Shown in pieces: positions 17,524 to 25,202 of a stretch of 43,922 bases of DNA; within the stretch, counting starts at the first letter, position 1, and each line of letters begins with the position of its first letter. The notes under the pieces are model-generated. The model saw only the letters and a program-made list of their open reading frames with translations. It did no database searches and was not told the DNA's origin. Position numbers and translations under genes: made by a program. Origin of the DNA: Actinomycetota bacterium (lineage in GTDB: Bacteria; Actinomycetota; Actinomycetes; S36-B12); the NCBI GenBank assembly GCA_009700485.1, contig WLLZ01000003.1, positions 1 through 43,922 of the forward strand, given 5' to 3'.

Positions 17524-17529
17524 GGGAGG
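17524..17529 (+). promoter_or_regulatory. Strong ribosome binding site for an out-of-frame ATG
   Basis: GGGAGG lies 10 bases before the ATG at 17540. That ATG opens a frame which enters the C10 tract and stops at 17615-17617. A single-base change in tract length would join it to the 17577-18341 frame. Confidence 0.55.
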
Positions 17530-17576
17530 CTGAGACCAAATGGGACAAGTGAGAATGATGGACTTGGCCGACCTTC

Positions 17577-18341
17577 GTGCCTTTCTTGAAGACTGCCCCC
17601 CCCCCGGCGCCGTCTGACTTAACGCAATCATCCGGAGATGAAAGCGACCTGCCGTACGAATACGAGTTGGATGATCTCTTCCACCTTTACTCGACCGTGC
17701 GCAGAACTAGTTGCGTATCCGTCCTCGAATTCGGATCTGGTTGGTCGACGGTAGTCTTTGCGTTGGCGCTTCACGAGAATGCAGAGTATTTCGGGGACGA
17801 GCACCGGCGGCTAGTTCGCCACCCGAATCCATTTCAAATCCTGACCATCGATGCCTCCGACCACTGGCAGGAGGTGGCCCTCGCCCGGCTCCCTGACTGG
17901 CTGAGATCAACCGTGCGGCCCGTCTCATGCAGCGTCAATCTCGTTGATCGATATGGGTCGTACGTGCACCTCTACGAGAACGTCCCAGAATTCGTGGCGG
18001 ACCTTATCTATCTTGACGGGCCGGATCCGGAACAAGTCCACGGCGCAATTAACGGCTTTGAATACAGCGAACTCCATACCCTTCCGATGGGCGCTGACAT
18101 TTTGCGCATCGAACCGCATGTTTGGCCGGAGACAATGATCATCACCGACGGCCGGACAGCGAATGCTCGCTTCCTCGCCGCTCACTTGCGCCGTAATTGG
18201 CAGGTGATACATGACCCCTTCGGTGATCGAACCACGTTCCGGCTGGAGGAGACTCCATTTGGCCCGGTGATTGAGAAGCATTTGTCTACGCGACTAGCGG
18301 CGGCGAGGGAGTTGAGGGACAAAGAAGGTCCGAATATCTAG
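17577..18341 (+). CDS. Methyltransferase-fold protein, 5' end frameshifted at a C10 tract
   Basis: The open frame from the GTG at 17577 gives 254 residues. A Rossmann-type SAM motif, VLEFGSGWST, lies at 49-58, and DLIYLDGPDPE near 143 resembles motif IV of O-methyltransferases. This GTG has no good ribosome site. A much better start is the ATG at 17540 with GGGAGG upstream, but it is in another frame and ends after 25 codons, beyond ten consecutive C. With nine or twelve C it would fuse into one protein starting MGQVRMMDLADLRAFLEDC. Either an assembly error or length variation of the tract explains this. The fold assignment is fairly sure, the substrate unknown. Confidence 0.72.
   Translation: MPFLKTAPPPAPSDLTQSSGDESDLPYEYELDDLFHLYSTVRRTSCVSVLEFGSGWSTVVFALALHENAEYFGDEHRRLVRHPNPFQILTIDASDHWQEVALARLPDWLRSTVRPVSCSVNLVDRYGSYVHLYENVPEFVADLIYLDGPDPEQVHGAINGFEYSELHTLPMGADILRIEPHVWPETMIITDGRTANARFLAAHLRRNWQVIHDPFGDRTTFRLEETPFGPVIEKHLSTRLAAARELRDKEGPNI
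17596..17605 (+). repeat. C10 homopolymer tract inside the 5' coding region
   Basis: Ten consecutive C start at 17596. The upstream frame from the ATG at 17540 reads TGC and then nine C in phase, and stops at 17617. The downstream methyltransferase-like frame needs a C count that is a multiple of three. This is the arrangement of slipped-strand phase-variable genes, though a one-base sequencing error would look the same. Confidence 0.75.
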
Positions 18342-18431
18342 CGGATTAGTGAAATGTGAGCGTTGCTGTTGATTCACGAATCGCCCAATTGCGATGGATC
18401 CTACCGTGCACAGGACGATAAGATTCGGCTG

Positions 18432-20246
18432 ATGAGCGAGGTCACGGATTCCAACACCACCAAAGGTGACCGCACATATCTTGTTACAAGTGCGCTTGAG
18501 CGTACTTGGCCATCGGACAGACATATCGTCTTCCTGGGCCAATGGTGCCTTCGATATTCGCGGCGCGAAGTCTGGTCAGGGCTAGACTACTCGGTCGCCC
18601 CTTACCACTGGGATGATCGAGCGCAAATACCGAAAGATCTTGAATACATCAATGACATCTATGAGGCCCTGCTCCCGGAATTGGCTCGGGTGTTAAACGA
18701 GATTCATGGAGTGAGCTACTCGGTGCGGTATTGGCGCATCGTCGTGGGTTCTTGGCTCTATTACTTCTCCCAGGTGGTCATGGATAGATGGAGAGTTCTA
18801 CAGTGCGCAAGTGAGTCTTATTCGAGGCCCACGCTTCTTAGGGTTACTCCGGATGACACACCTCTAGCCTCGCCTAACTCAGCGGCCTTTCTGCGTGCGA
18901 CTGAAAGCGACGAGTGGAATGAACGCTTGTGCGCGGACATTGCTGATCAGTGGACAAATATAGAAGTAACTAAGACCCAACAATGTCAAGTTATCAACCG
19001 CCCATTCAGGCTAAAAAGCGAGCAGGCAGGAAACGTCAGATCATCCATCCTGCGGATTCTGTACTCCATGGTTGTTAAGCCTCTGGATTGGTTAGCCCAA
19101 CGACGTATCTTCTATGGTGAGGGAGTTTCACTACATTCGGATTATCTAAGCCGGCCAAATAGGTTCGCACTTTCCGTTCTTATGCGCCAGGTTCCCTCGA
19201 TGAGTTTGCCTATCCAACTTCCACAGACTGACGCCCGAACTGCCTCGCGAGCATGGGGGCTGACGACGGCCGACGGCGATGCGTTCAAAAACGCGCTTGC
19301 GGTACTGATCCCGCAATACTTACCAACGTGCTTTCTCGAAGGATTTGAACAGGCGCAGGCTCTCGCAGCTCATTCAGGGTGGATACGCAACCCCCGTGTT
19401 GTCATGACCGCCAATGCTTTCGACAGCGATGATAGATGGAAGCTGTGGGCGGCAGAACAGGTCGACAAGGGAGCGAAGTTGGTCATTGCTCAGCATGGTG
19501 GAGGGTATGGCTCACAACAGTGGTCGGCAATGCAGAACTACGAAATGAGCATCAGCGATCGCTATCTCACATGGGGATGGAGCGACCCCCAAGAGGCTAA
19601 GGCATATCCAGCACCAGCTACGAAACTAGTAGGAATGCGCGTTAGGCGCCCAAGACGAACCGGAAAGTGCGTTCAAGTTACTGCTTCTCTGCCGAGGCAG
19701 AGCTATTGGATGTTCGGCGCCCCCATCGGGCCGCAGGTTCACGACTACATCGACGACCAGTTTCGTTTCGCTGCCGCGCTGAACGTCAATGTGCGGGAGG
19801 ACCTCTTGGTGCGTCTTTACCATCGTGACTACGGTTGGGACCTACAGCAACGATGGCAGGACCGTGAACCAACTATTGCTACTGACCCTGGTCGCCAACG
19901 ACTGGATCGCATTCTGCGCGAGGCTCGGCTCTATGTCGCAACCTACAACGCGACAACTTTTCTTGAGTCCTTCACCCAAGGAATTCCTACTGTGATCTTC
20001 TGGGACCCGGAGTTTTGGGAACTTTCGATTGAAGCCAAACCATACTTTGACGTCTTACGGCAGGCCGGTATTCTTTTCGACGATCCCGTTAGTTGTGCAG
20101 CGATGGTGAATTCAATATGGGATGACGTGCCTGCTTGGTGGGAGTCCCCTGACGTCCAGTCCGCCGTTATATCCTTTTCTGAGCGATTCGCGCACGTGGG
20201 AGCGCGCCCATTAGGTCGGCTAAAGAGTGCACTTATCGATTGGTGA
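18432..20246 (+). CDS. LIC12162 family putative transferase
   Basis: From the ATG at 18432 this gives 604 residues. A TTG at 18363 is in frame but adds an unconserved segment. The N-terminal signature is that of the LIC12162 family first described in Leptospira surface-polysaccharide loci: LVTSALERTWP, FLGQWCLRYSRR and VAPYHWDDR. The C-terminal half is GT-B-like, with VIAQHGGGYGSQQWS and the donor-loop-like TFLESFTQGIPTVIFW. Biochemical function is not established. It is probably a cytoplasmic glycosyl- or related transferase. It lies 90 bases after the C10-tract gene and ends the plus-strand run. Confidence 0.82.
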   Translation: MSEVTDSNTTKGDRTYLVTSALERTWPSDRHIVFLGQWCLRYSRREVWSGLDYSVAPYHWDDRAQIPKDLEYINDIYEALLPELARVLNEIHGVSYSVRYWRIVVGSWLYYFSQVVMDRWRVLQCASESYSRPTLLRVTPDDTPLASPNSAAFLRATESDEWNERLCADIADQWTNIEVTKTQQCQVINRPFRLKSEQAGNVRSSILRILYSMVVKPLDWLAQRRIFYGEGVSLHSDYLSRPNRFALSVLMRQVPSMSLPIQLPQTDARTASRAWGLTTADGDAFKNALAVLIPQYLPTCFLEGFEQAQALAAHSGWIRNPRVVMTANAFDSDDRWKLWAAEQVDKGAKLVIAQHGGGYGSQQWSAMQNYEMSISDRYLTWGWSDPQEAKAYPAPATKLVGMRVRRPRRTGKCVQVTASLPRQSYWMFGAPIGPQVHDYIDDQFRFAAALNVNVREDLLVRLYHRDYGWDLQQRWQDREPTIATDPGRQRLDRILREARLYVATYNATTFLESFTQGIPTVIFWDPEFWELSIEAKPYFDVLRQAGILFDDPVSCAAMVNSIWDDVPAWWESPDVQSAVISFSERFAHVGARPLGRLKSALIDW

Positions 20247-20600
20247 GGCAGAATCTAAACAATTGAACCTGGATTGAAATTACATTTCCCTCCGCAAAGA
20301 GCGCCCAGTTAGCGACGCCCTTAGTAATCCTAGATTAAAAACAGCCTCGGGTTAACACACAAACCCGGTCGCTTTATTCAATCGTAGAACTTCAATGCGT
20401 GGCATTTCGTGCCGGCTTACCAAATTATGGACTGGAAGTTTCACTCGGCGGGAAAGACCTTTCCTTGGATACATTTACGGGCTCCTGAATTGTCACTACC
20501 TAGGGCGCCAAGGTTTCGCTAAGCCCACATCAAATACTCACCTATGTCCCTAATCAACGTTACTACGCCCTCTAAATGAACTGTCTCTAAATAGGGACCT
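20247..20600. other. Intergenic region between convergent genes
   Basis: About 350 bases lie between the convergent LIC12162 gene and the minus-strand methyltransferase. By eye it is richer in A+T than the flanks. I see no supported ORF or RNA gene, only one possible hairpin at 20348-20367. It may be remnant sequence from a past insertion or deletion. Confidence 0.5.
20348..20367. terminator. Weak candidate bidirectional terminator hairpin
   Basis: CGGGTT (20348-20353) and AACCCG (20362-20367) are perfect inverted repeats around an 8-base loop. AAAAA lies just before and a short T-rich stretch (GCTTTATT) just after. The position between convergent genes fits, but the 6-bp stem is weak. Confidence 0.25.
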
Positions 20601-21575
20601 TCACGGAAAAACAACGGGCGAGGTTGAACTTGTTGACTTTCGAGCAACGACCAAAACATAACGTCCGGCGTCAGGCACATGGGTATTTAATGACATTTCA
20701 ATCTCCATCAGAATTTTTCTCTCATGGTCCTGGAGAATTCCTGGCCGAGAAATTAATGCGTGCGGGTCTCCGGGTATACCCGAACATGACCCAACTGCGG
20801 ACACTGATAGTACTTCAAGACCTGATGCTTGCATCACGTTTCTGAGTTCATCTGCATGAATCCAAGAGAACTGGATTTCTCGACCGGGTGACAATGGCCC
20901 CGAAGATGAATTCATCACCCTCCTTGCATCTGCAAATCGATTGTCCTTTAGCAGGAGCAGAACGTTGTAGTAGGTGGTTCGAAAGGAGCCGATGAAGAGC
21001 CCCTTATCTTTGAGCACTTCAACGAGCCGAGCGAACTCATTAATCCAGTTCGGGTGATAGAAAGCGACCTCTGTCATTACTGCTATATCAACGCTCCTTG
21101 ATTGCGTTCTTTTGAGTTCCTCTCCGATCTCACTGCACGTGAATACCACGTTGTCGATTCCTTCGGAAGCAGCAGCGCTGCGCGCAGTCATCAAGGCCGC
21201 CTCCGAGATGTCAATTCCGGTAACGTCTGCTTGCCGATATCGGCTGGCGAAGCGCATCGACATCCTGCCCTGTCCGCACCCTAGGTCCAGTATCGATTTG
21301 ATCGAATCCTTAACCGGCAGCATTGGCAGTATTTGCGCCCAGTACTGCTCGGCGTAATAATCCTCGCTCTCAGATGTCAACATGTTGTAATTGGTTGAGT
21401 GAATAATGGTCTGTTTTTGATCCGCATGAGAAGAGGAAAAAGGACCGCCCGAATCCAGGGCGGCGATGGCTCGCAATTCAATTGACTCAGCAGACCTTCG
21501 CGCTTTACTTGCCAAGCGCCTAAGAACGCTTTGAAAAAACCGCGTGGAGTCATTCGTTAGGGTTCGCATGTTCAC
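20601..21575 (-). CDS. Class I SAM-dependent methyltransferase
   Basis: The 324-residue minus-strand protein has motif I SILDLGCGQGRMSMRFA near residues 92-108. TGIDISEAAL follows as motif II, and VDIAVMTEVAFYH as motif IV. An N-terminal extension of about 70 residues precedes the domain and contains a basic stretch (RRLASKARR). The GTG at 21575 gives the longest form and an ATG at 21569 is nearly as good. It is the last gene of a three-gene minus-strand cassette after the LicD-like gene, with a 33-base gap. The acceptor is unknown. Confidence 0.8.
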   Translation of the reverse strand: MNMRTLTNDSTRFFQSVLRRLASKARRSAESIELRAIAALDSGGPFSSSHADQKQTIIHSTNYNMLTSESEDYYAEQYWAQILPMLPVKDSIKSILDLGCGQGRMSMRFASRYRQADVTGIDISEAALMTARSAAASEGIDNVVFTCSEIGEELKRTQSRSVDIAVMTEVAFYHPNWINEFARLVEVLKDKGLFIGSFRTTYYNVLLLLKDNRFADARRVMNSSSGPLSPGREIQFSWIHADELRNVMQASGLEVLSVSAVGSCSGIPGDPHALISRPGILQDHERKILMEIEMSLNTHVPDAGRYVLVVARKSTSSTSPVVFP

Positions 21576-21608
21576 GCGCGGCCCGGACGATCTCGAGTAA
21601 AAATCCGT

Positions 21609-22208
21609 CTATCCATAGGCATTGTGCTCGCCATCGCGCCTCCAGTCATAGTCCCTCCTAGGCGTTTTCCATTCGCTGCCATACGTGTATTCAAGTATGA
21701 CCGCAGGCGTTCTCGGCACGGACATTGACTTCCCATAAAACGTTGCATCGCCGAGTGGGAACAACGCTGTAGTCGGTTGTGCGTAGCCTTCTAGCGTCCA
21801 TAGACATTGGATACTGGAGATAGGAAGGCGCATCCGACTGCAAATGGCAACTATGTAGCGTATCCAACCTGAGTTCTTGGGGACTTTCCAGAGGGTCACC
21901 ATCTCATCACCTTGGGGAGCGAAGAAGTTGAGATCAACTTTCGTCCCCATGAATATGAAGGTCAGGTAGTCACTTCCAGAGCCGTCGTCCTGAACAATCA
22001 TCCCGCGTGACTCGAATGCGCGGCGAATTGCACCCCTATCCTCAAGATGACCGAGCCCGAAGTCGAGATCCACATCCCAAGGGATCAGTTCACCGTCACG
22101 AACCAGACCAAGTAGTGTCCCGTTGCATAGCCAATAGTCCAGCCCCAATTCGTCAAGTATCTCCACGGTCGTTACAAGGGCAGTAACCCGCGCATCCTTA
22201 GTCGTCAC
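21609..22208 (-). CDS. LicD-family nucleotidyltransferase-like protein
   Basis: The 199-residue protein carries the LicD signature: YWLCNGTLLGLVRDGELIPW followed by DVDLDFGL, with the acidic residues expected to bind metal. LicD proteins transfer phosphocholine or similar phospho-groups to glycans; fukutin-type relatives transfer ribitol phosphate. A conserved TKVDLNFF follows near residue 90. No choline kinase or cytidylyltransferase (LicA/LicC) is seen in the window, so the group transferred cannot be named. The start is GTG, six bases after the upstream methyltransferase stop, showing operon structure on the minus strand. Confidence 0.82.
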   Translation of the reverse strand: MTTKDARVTALVTTVEILDELGLDYWLCNGTLLGLVRDGELIPWDVDLDFGLGHLEDRGAIRRAFESRGMIVQDDGSGSDYLTFIFMGTKVDLNFFAPQGDEMVTLWKVPKNSGWIRYIVAICSRMRLPISSIQCLWTLEGYAQPTTALFPLGDATFYGKSMSVPRTPAVILEYTYGSEWKTPRRDYDWRRDGEHNAYG

Positions 22209-22214
22209 AATAAG

Positions 22215-22850
22215 TTACGACTTTCCGGAGAAGACGACTCGCATCACTATGGGATCTTCACTCCCGTATGGTGCGAAGCCACGTTCAACCTCAAAAGAGT
22301 TGACGGTAAATCGCCTGTCGACCTTCTCTTTGAACTCATCCGGGACGATAAAGCGCCGGTAGTGATCTGTCATGTAAGTGTTTCGTTCAATCAATTCACC
22401 TTGCTCGTAAAGTTCATCAAAGATGGTCCGCGCCTCAATGCAGACCAATATTGGGCCTAAATCGTATTCTGCAAGGTGATCCAGCAAGGCGTTCTCGGCT
22501 ACCTCAGAATCTGCATGTAGCGAAAATCTACTGTAGACAACAAGTCTGCTCGCCTCCAAAGTGGCGAAATTGACTTTCGAAAAGTCTCCTACCGTAAGGG
22601 AATAGCGCTGAGTCGCAATCCGTGCTCCCAAGAAGCGCTCGCCTGCACTCTGTATCGCATTGGCGGATAGGTCGACACCTGTATAGAAATCGGCGCGGCG
22701 CACAAGTGCGAGACCATCACGTCCATTGCCGCACCCGAGTTCGACCACCGAATCAGTTGGAAGGAGTAGATCAGCCGCTACTTTCGTACAGAACGGAGAC
22801 GGAGAATCCTCATTGAAATCAGCGTAGTGGTGGTCCCAGAAGGCAGTCAT
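22215..22850 (-). CDS. Class I SAM-dependent methyltransferase
   Basis: The 211-residue protein has motif I SVVELGCGNGRDGLAL at about 34-49 and FYTGVDLSANAIQ as motif II. The downstream segment SRLVVYSRFSLHA fits motif IV. GAGGAAACGGGAC precedes the ATG at 22850, a good ribosome site. First gene of the minus-strand cassette with the LicD-like and second methyltransferase genes. The intergenic region to its right, 22851-23021, is divergent and holds a perfect inverted repeat. A small-molecule or phosphoryl-linked acceptor is possible given the LicD neighbour, but this is a guess. Confidence 0.8.
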   Translation of the reverse strand: MTAFWDHHYADFNEDSPSPFCTKVAADLLLPTDSVVELGCGNGRDGLALVRRADFYTGVDLSANAIQSAGERFLGARIATQRYSLTVGDFSKVNFATLEASRLVVYSRFSLHADSEVAENALLDHLAEYDLGPILVCIEARTIFDELYEQGELIERNTYMTDHYRRFIVPDEFKEKVDRRFTVNSFEVERGFAPYGSEDPIVMRVVFSGKS

Positions 22851-22940
22851 GTCCCGTTTCCTCTAGTTCCTAGGCGTTGATTTCCTGAATGTTCGCTACA
22901 GCAGGAAACTGCACAACTTCCACGTTAATAGTCAACCGAC

Positions 22941-22964
22941 CCCGATAACTTGTACCTTATCGGG
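22941..22964. promoter_or_regulatory. Perfect 8-bp inverted repeat in a divergent promoter region
   Basis: CCCGATAA (22941-22948) and TTATCGGG (22957-22964) flank an 8-base spacer. The repeat lies about midway between the divergent starts at 22850 and 23022. It may be a repressor operator or a leader hairpin. There is no T-run, so an intrinsic terminator is unlikely. Confidence 0.4.
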
Positions 22965-23021
22965 CCCGCAAAAGTTGTTCGCCACCAGTACTTTCTGTCA
23001 GACACAGGGTAGTCTCCTGCA

Positions 23022-24176
23022 ATGGAATATCGCAGTTCGCCGATACGTGTCTCTGGGTCAGATGTTGGACAATCTGAGTTATCGGCGATCGCCAGCGTCT
23101 TTGAACGTGGCTATTTGGGCATGGGGGCCGACGTCCAGGAATTTGAGGGGCTGCTAGCAGGCTATTTCGGTCGCCCCGTCGCCTGCGTGGCGACCGGCAC
23201 GGCGGCCCTACAACTGGCGGTTCAGTGCTGCGGTATTGGGCCGGGGGATGAGGTGCTAGTACCCTCCTTGACGTACGTGGCGGCCTTCCAGGCTATTTCG
23301 GCCACGGGGGCCACCCCTGTTCCCGTTGACGTCCTCCAGGATTCGCTGACGATCGACCCCGACGATGCTTGTCGGCGACTCTCTGCCCGCACCAAGGCTG
23401 TGATGCCGGTGTATTACGGGGGTGGAATTCGCGAACTGGATCGGGTCTATTCGTTGGCTGAAGAACACGGTCTGCGGGTGATCGAGGATGCGGCTCATGC
23501 TTTTGGCACGGTCTTCGGCGGCAAGCGGGTCGGGTCTACGGGTGATGTTGCCTGCTTCAGTTTCGACCCCATCAAGAACCTGACTTCCGGCGAGGGCGGC
23601 TGCGTCGTTTCAGACGATGCGGAGTTCATGGAGCGGGTGCGGGATGCCCGGTTGCTAGGGGTCAAGGGGGACTCGAAAGCTCGGAATAGTGAGCGCCGCC
23701 TGTATGAGTTCGAGGTGGATTCGCAGGGCTGGCGCTACCACATGAGCAATATCAATGCTGCGATTGGTAAGGCTCAGTTCGAGGTGTTCCCTATGCGCGC
23801 TGCAATGCGTCAGCAACTCGCCCAGAAGTACAACGAGATCTTAGGATCGTCCTCGAGTATCCAGATCCTTCCTTACTCGTATGACGATGTAGTACCACAC
23901 ATCTATGTGGTTCGTTTCGCGTCTTCAGCGGTGCGCGACCAAGTGAAAGCTCGACTGCTCAGCGAGTTGAACGTCGAAACTGCTCTCCATTGGTATCCCA
24001 ATCACTACTTGGCTCGGTACCGTTTGCCCGCCGAGGCTCTACCCGTTACCGAGGATGCGTTTAGTCGGATGCTCACACTACCTCTGCATACCAAACTCTC
24101 GGTAGAGCAAGTCACCCAGATCGCGCAATTCGTGAGTGTGGCTGCTGAGTCTCAGGAAGTCCCATTGGATGACTGA
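23022..24176 (+). CDS. DegT/DnrJ/EryC1/StrS sugar aminotransferase
   Basis: The 384-residue PLP enzyme shows ATGTAALQLAVQCCGIGPG near the N-terminus. PLP-binding segments are VIEDAAHAFGT and FDPIKNLTSGEGG, where Lys of PIKNL is the Schiff-base lysine. This family aminates NDP-4-keto (or 3-keto) sugars. A PseB-like dehydratase that makes such a ketosugar is encoded at 30430, so a PseC-like role is the simplest reading, although the two genes are 6 kb apart. The ATG at 23022 lacks an obvious Shine-Dalgarno. The downstream glycosyltransferase start overlaps its end by eight bases. Confidence 0.88.
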   Translation: MEYRSSPIRVSGSDVGQSELSAIASVFERGYLGMGADVQEFEGLLAGYFGRPVACVATGTAALQLAVQCCGIGPGDEVLVPSLTYVAAFQAISATGATPVPVDVLQDSLTIDPDDACRRLSARTKAVMPVYYGGGIRELDRVYSLAEEHGLRVIEDAAHAFGTVFGGKRVGSTGDVACFSFDPIKNLTSGEGGCVVSDDAEFMERVRDARLLGVKGDSKARNSERRLYEFEVDSQGWRYHMSNINAAIGKAQFEVFPMRAAMRQQLAQKYNEILGSSSSIQILPYSYDDVVPHIYVVRFASSAVRDQVKARLLSELNVETALHWYPNHYLARYRLPAEALPVTEDAFSRMLTLPLHTKLSVEQVTQIAQFVSVAAESQEVPLDD

Positions 24177-25101
24177 CTCGCAGGACTCGCCCCTCGTCTC
24201 AGTGATCATGAACGCACATAATTCCGAGGAGTTCCTTGCTGAGGCGCTCGCGAGCGTACTAGCACAGTCGTACACGAACTGGGAAGTTATCCTTTGGGAC
24301 AATGCATCAACGGATGGAAGCCGAGCCGTCGCTGAGTCCCTTGAAGATGGCCGTATTCATTACTTCCAGGTGCCTGGCAAAGTCTCGCTCTACCAGTCTC
24401 GCGTGAACGCGCTCGCTAGGGCATCCGGACCACTTATCGCGTTCCTTGACTGCGACGACACTTGGCATCCTGACAAATTGAGCAGGCAAGTGCCCGAGTT
24501 CTCTGATCCATCGGTCGTCGCAAGTTGCACCCACTATCACGTCTTCTACTCTCAGCCCGATCCAGCACAAGCGATGCGTGTAACTCGGACATACCGCCCA
24601 AGTCATGTTGAGTTGATCGATGTGCTCTCTGACTACCGCGTGGGAATGCTAACTCTGATGATCCGGCGAGATGCGTGCAAGCGGTTTCTCCCTGAGACAC
24701 CCCCAGACTTCAGCATCATCGAAGATCTAGACATAGTTGCACGAGTGCTGCAAGGAGGATCTCTAGCAGCCGTCAGCGAAGCCCTTGCAACCTACCGCAT
24801 GCACGACAATAACTTCAGCAGGGACGTTGGACTCTTAGTCGAGGAACGCGACGCGTGGCTGGAAGCCTTCAACGAGTGGTGTCCTCCGGACATCAGCCGA
24901 GAGAGAGTCCGTCGCGCCTTCCAATCCGCTACCTACCAAATACTCGCTAGACAGTCCTTGATCGAAGGAAGCCGCTCAAAAACTCTGCGAAACGCCCGGC
25001 AAATGATCATGGGAATCGACAAGGTGAAGTATCTGGTTGTTGGCGCACTCACGCCTCGCGGAGTCTGGCCCGCACTGTTGGCAAGGTTCTCCGCTCCATA
25101 A
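24169..25101 (+). CDS. Family 2 glycosyltransferase
   Basis: Starting at the ATG 24169, which overlaps the aminotransferase stop, this gives 310 residues. An upstream GTG at 24136 is less likely. The GT-A fold is clear: PLVSVIMNAHNSEEFL, then WEVILWDNASTDGS and the DxD-containing LIAFLDCDDTWHPDKL at about residues 91-106. SIIEDLDIVARVL matches the acceptor-side ED motif. A cytoplasmic enzyme that adds one sugar to the growing glycan; donor and linkage are unknown. No membrane segment is apparent. Confidence 0.88.
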   Translation: MTDSQDSPLVSVIMNAHNSEEFLAEALASVLAQSYTNWEVILWDNASTDGSRAVAESLEDGRIHYFQVPGKVSLYQSRVNALARASGPLIAFLDCDDTWHPDKLSRQVPEFSDPSVVASCTHYHVFYSQPDPAQAMRVTRTYRPSHVELIDVLSDYRVGMLTLMIRRDACKRFLPETPPDFSIIEDLDIVARVLQGGSLAAVSEALATYRMHDNNFSRDVGLLVEERDAWLEAFNEWCPPDISRERVRRAFQSATYQILARQSLIEGSRSKTLRNARQMIMGIDKVKYLVVGALTPRGVWPALLARFSAP

Positions 25102-25202
25102 CGTCACTTCCCCGGAGCGCAGATAGGCCCACTGTTTTGACGCGCCTACAATCGTGCGAATCCCACCCGGGTGTCCCACTCAAGCTGAGAGGTGACCGGA
25201 CC

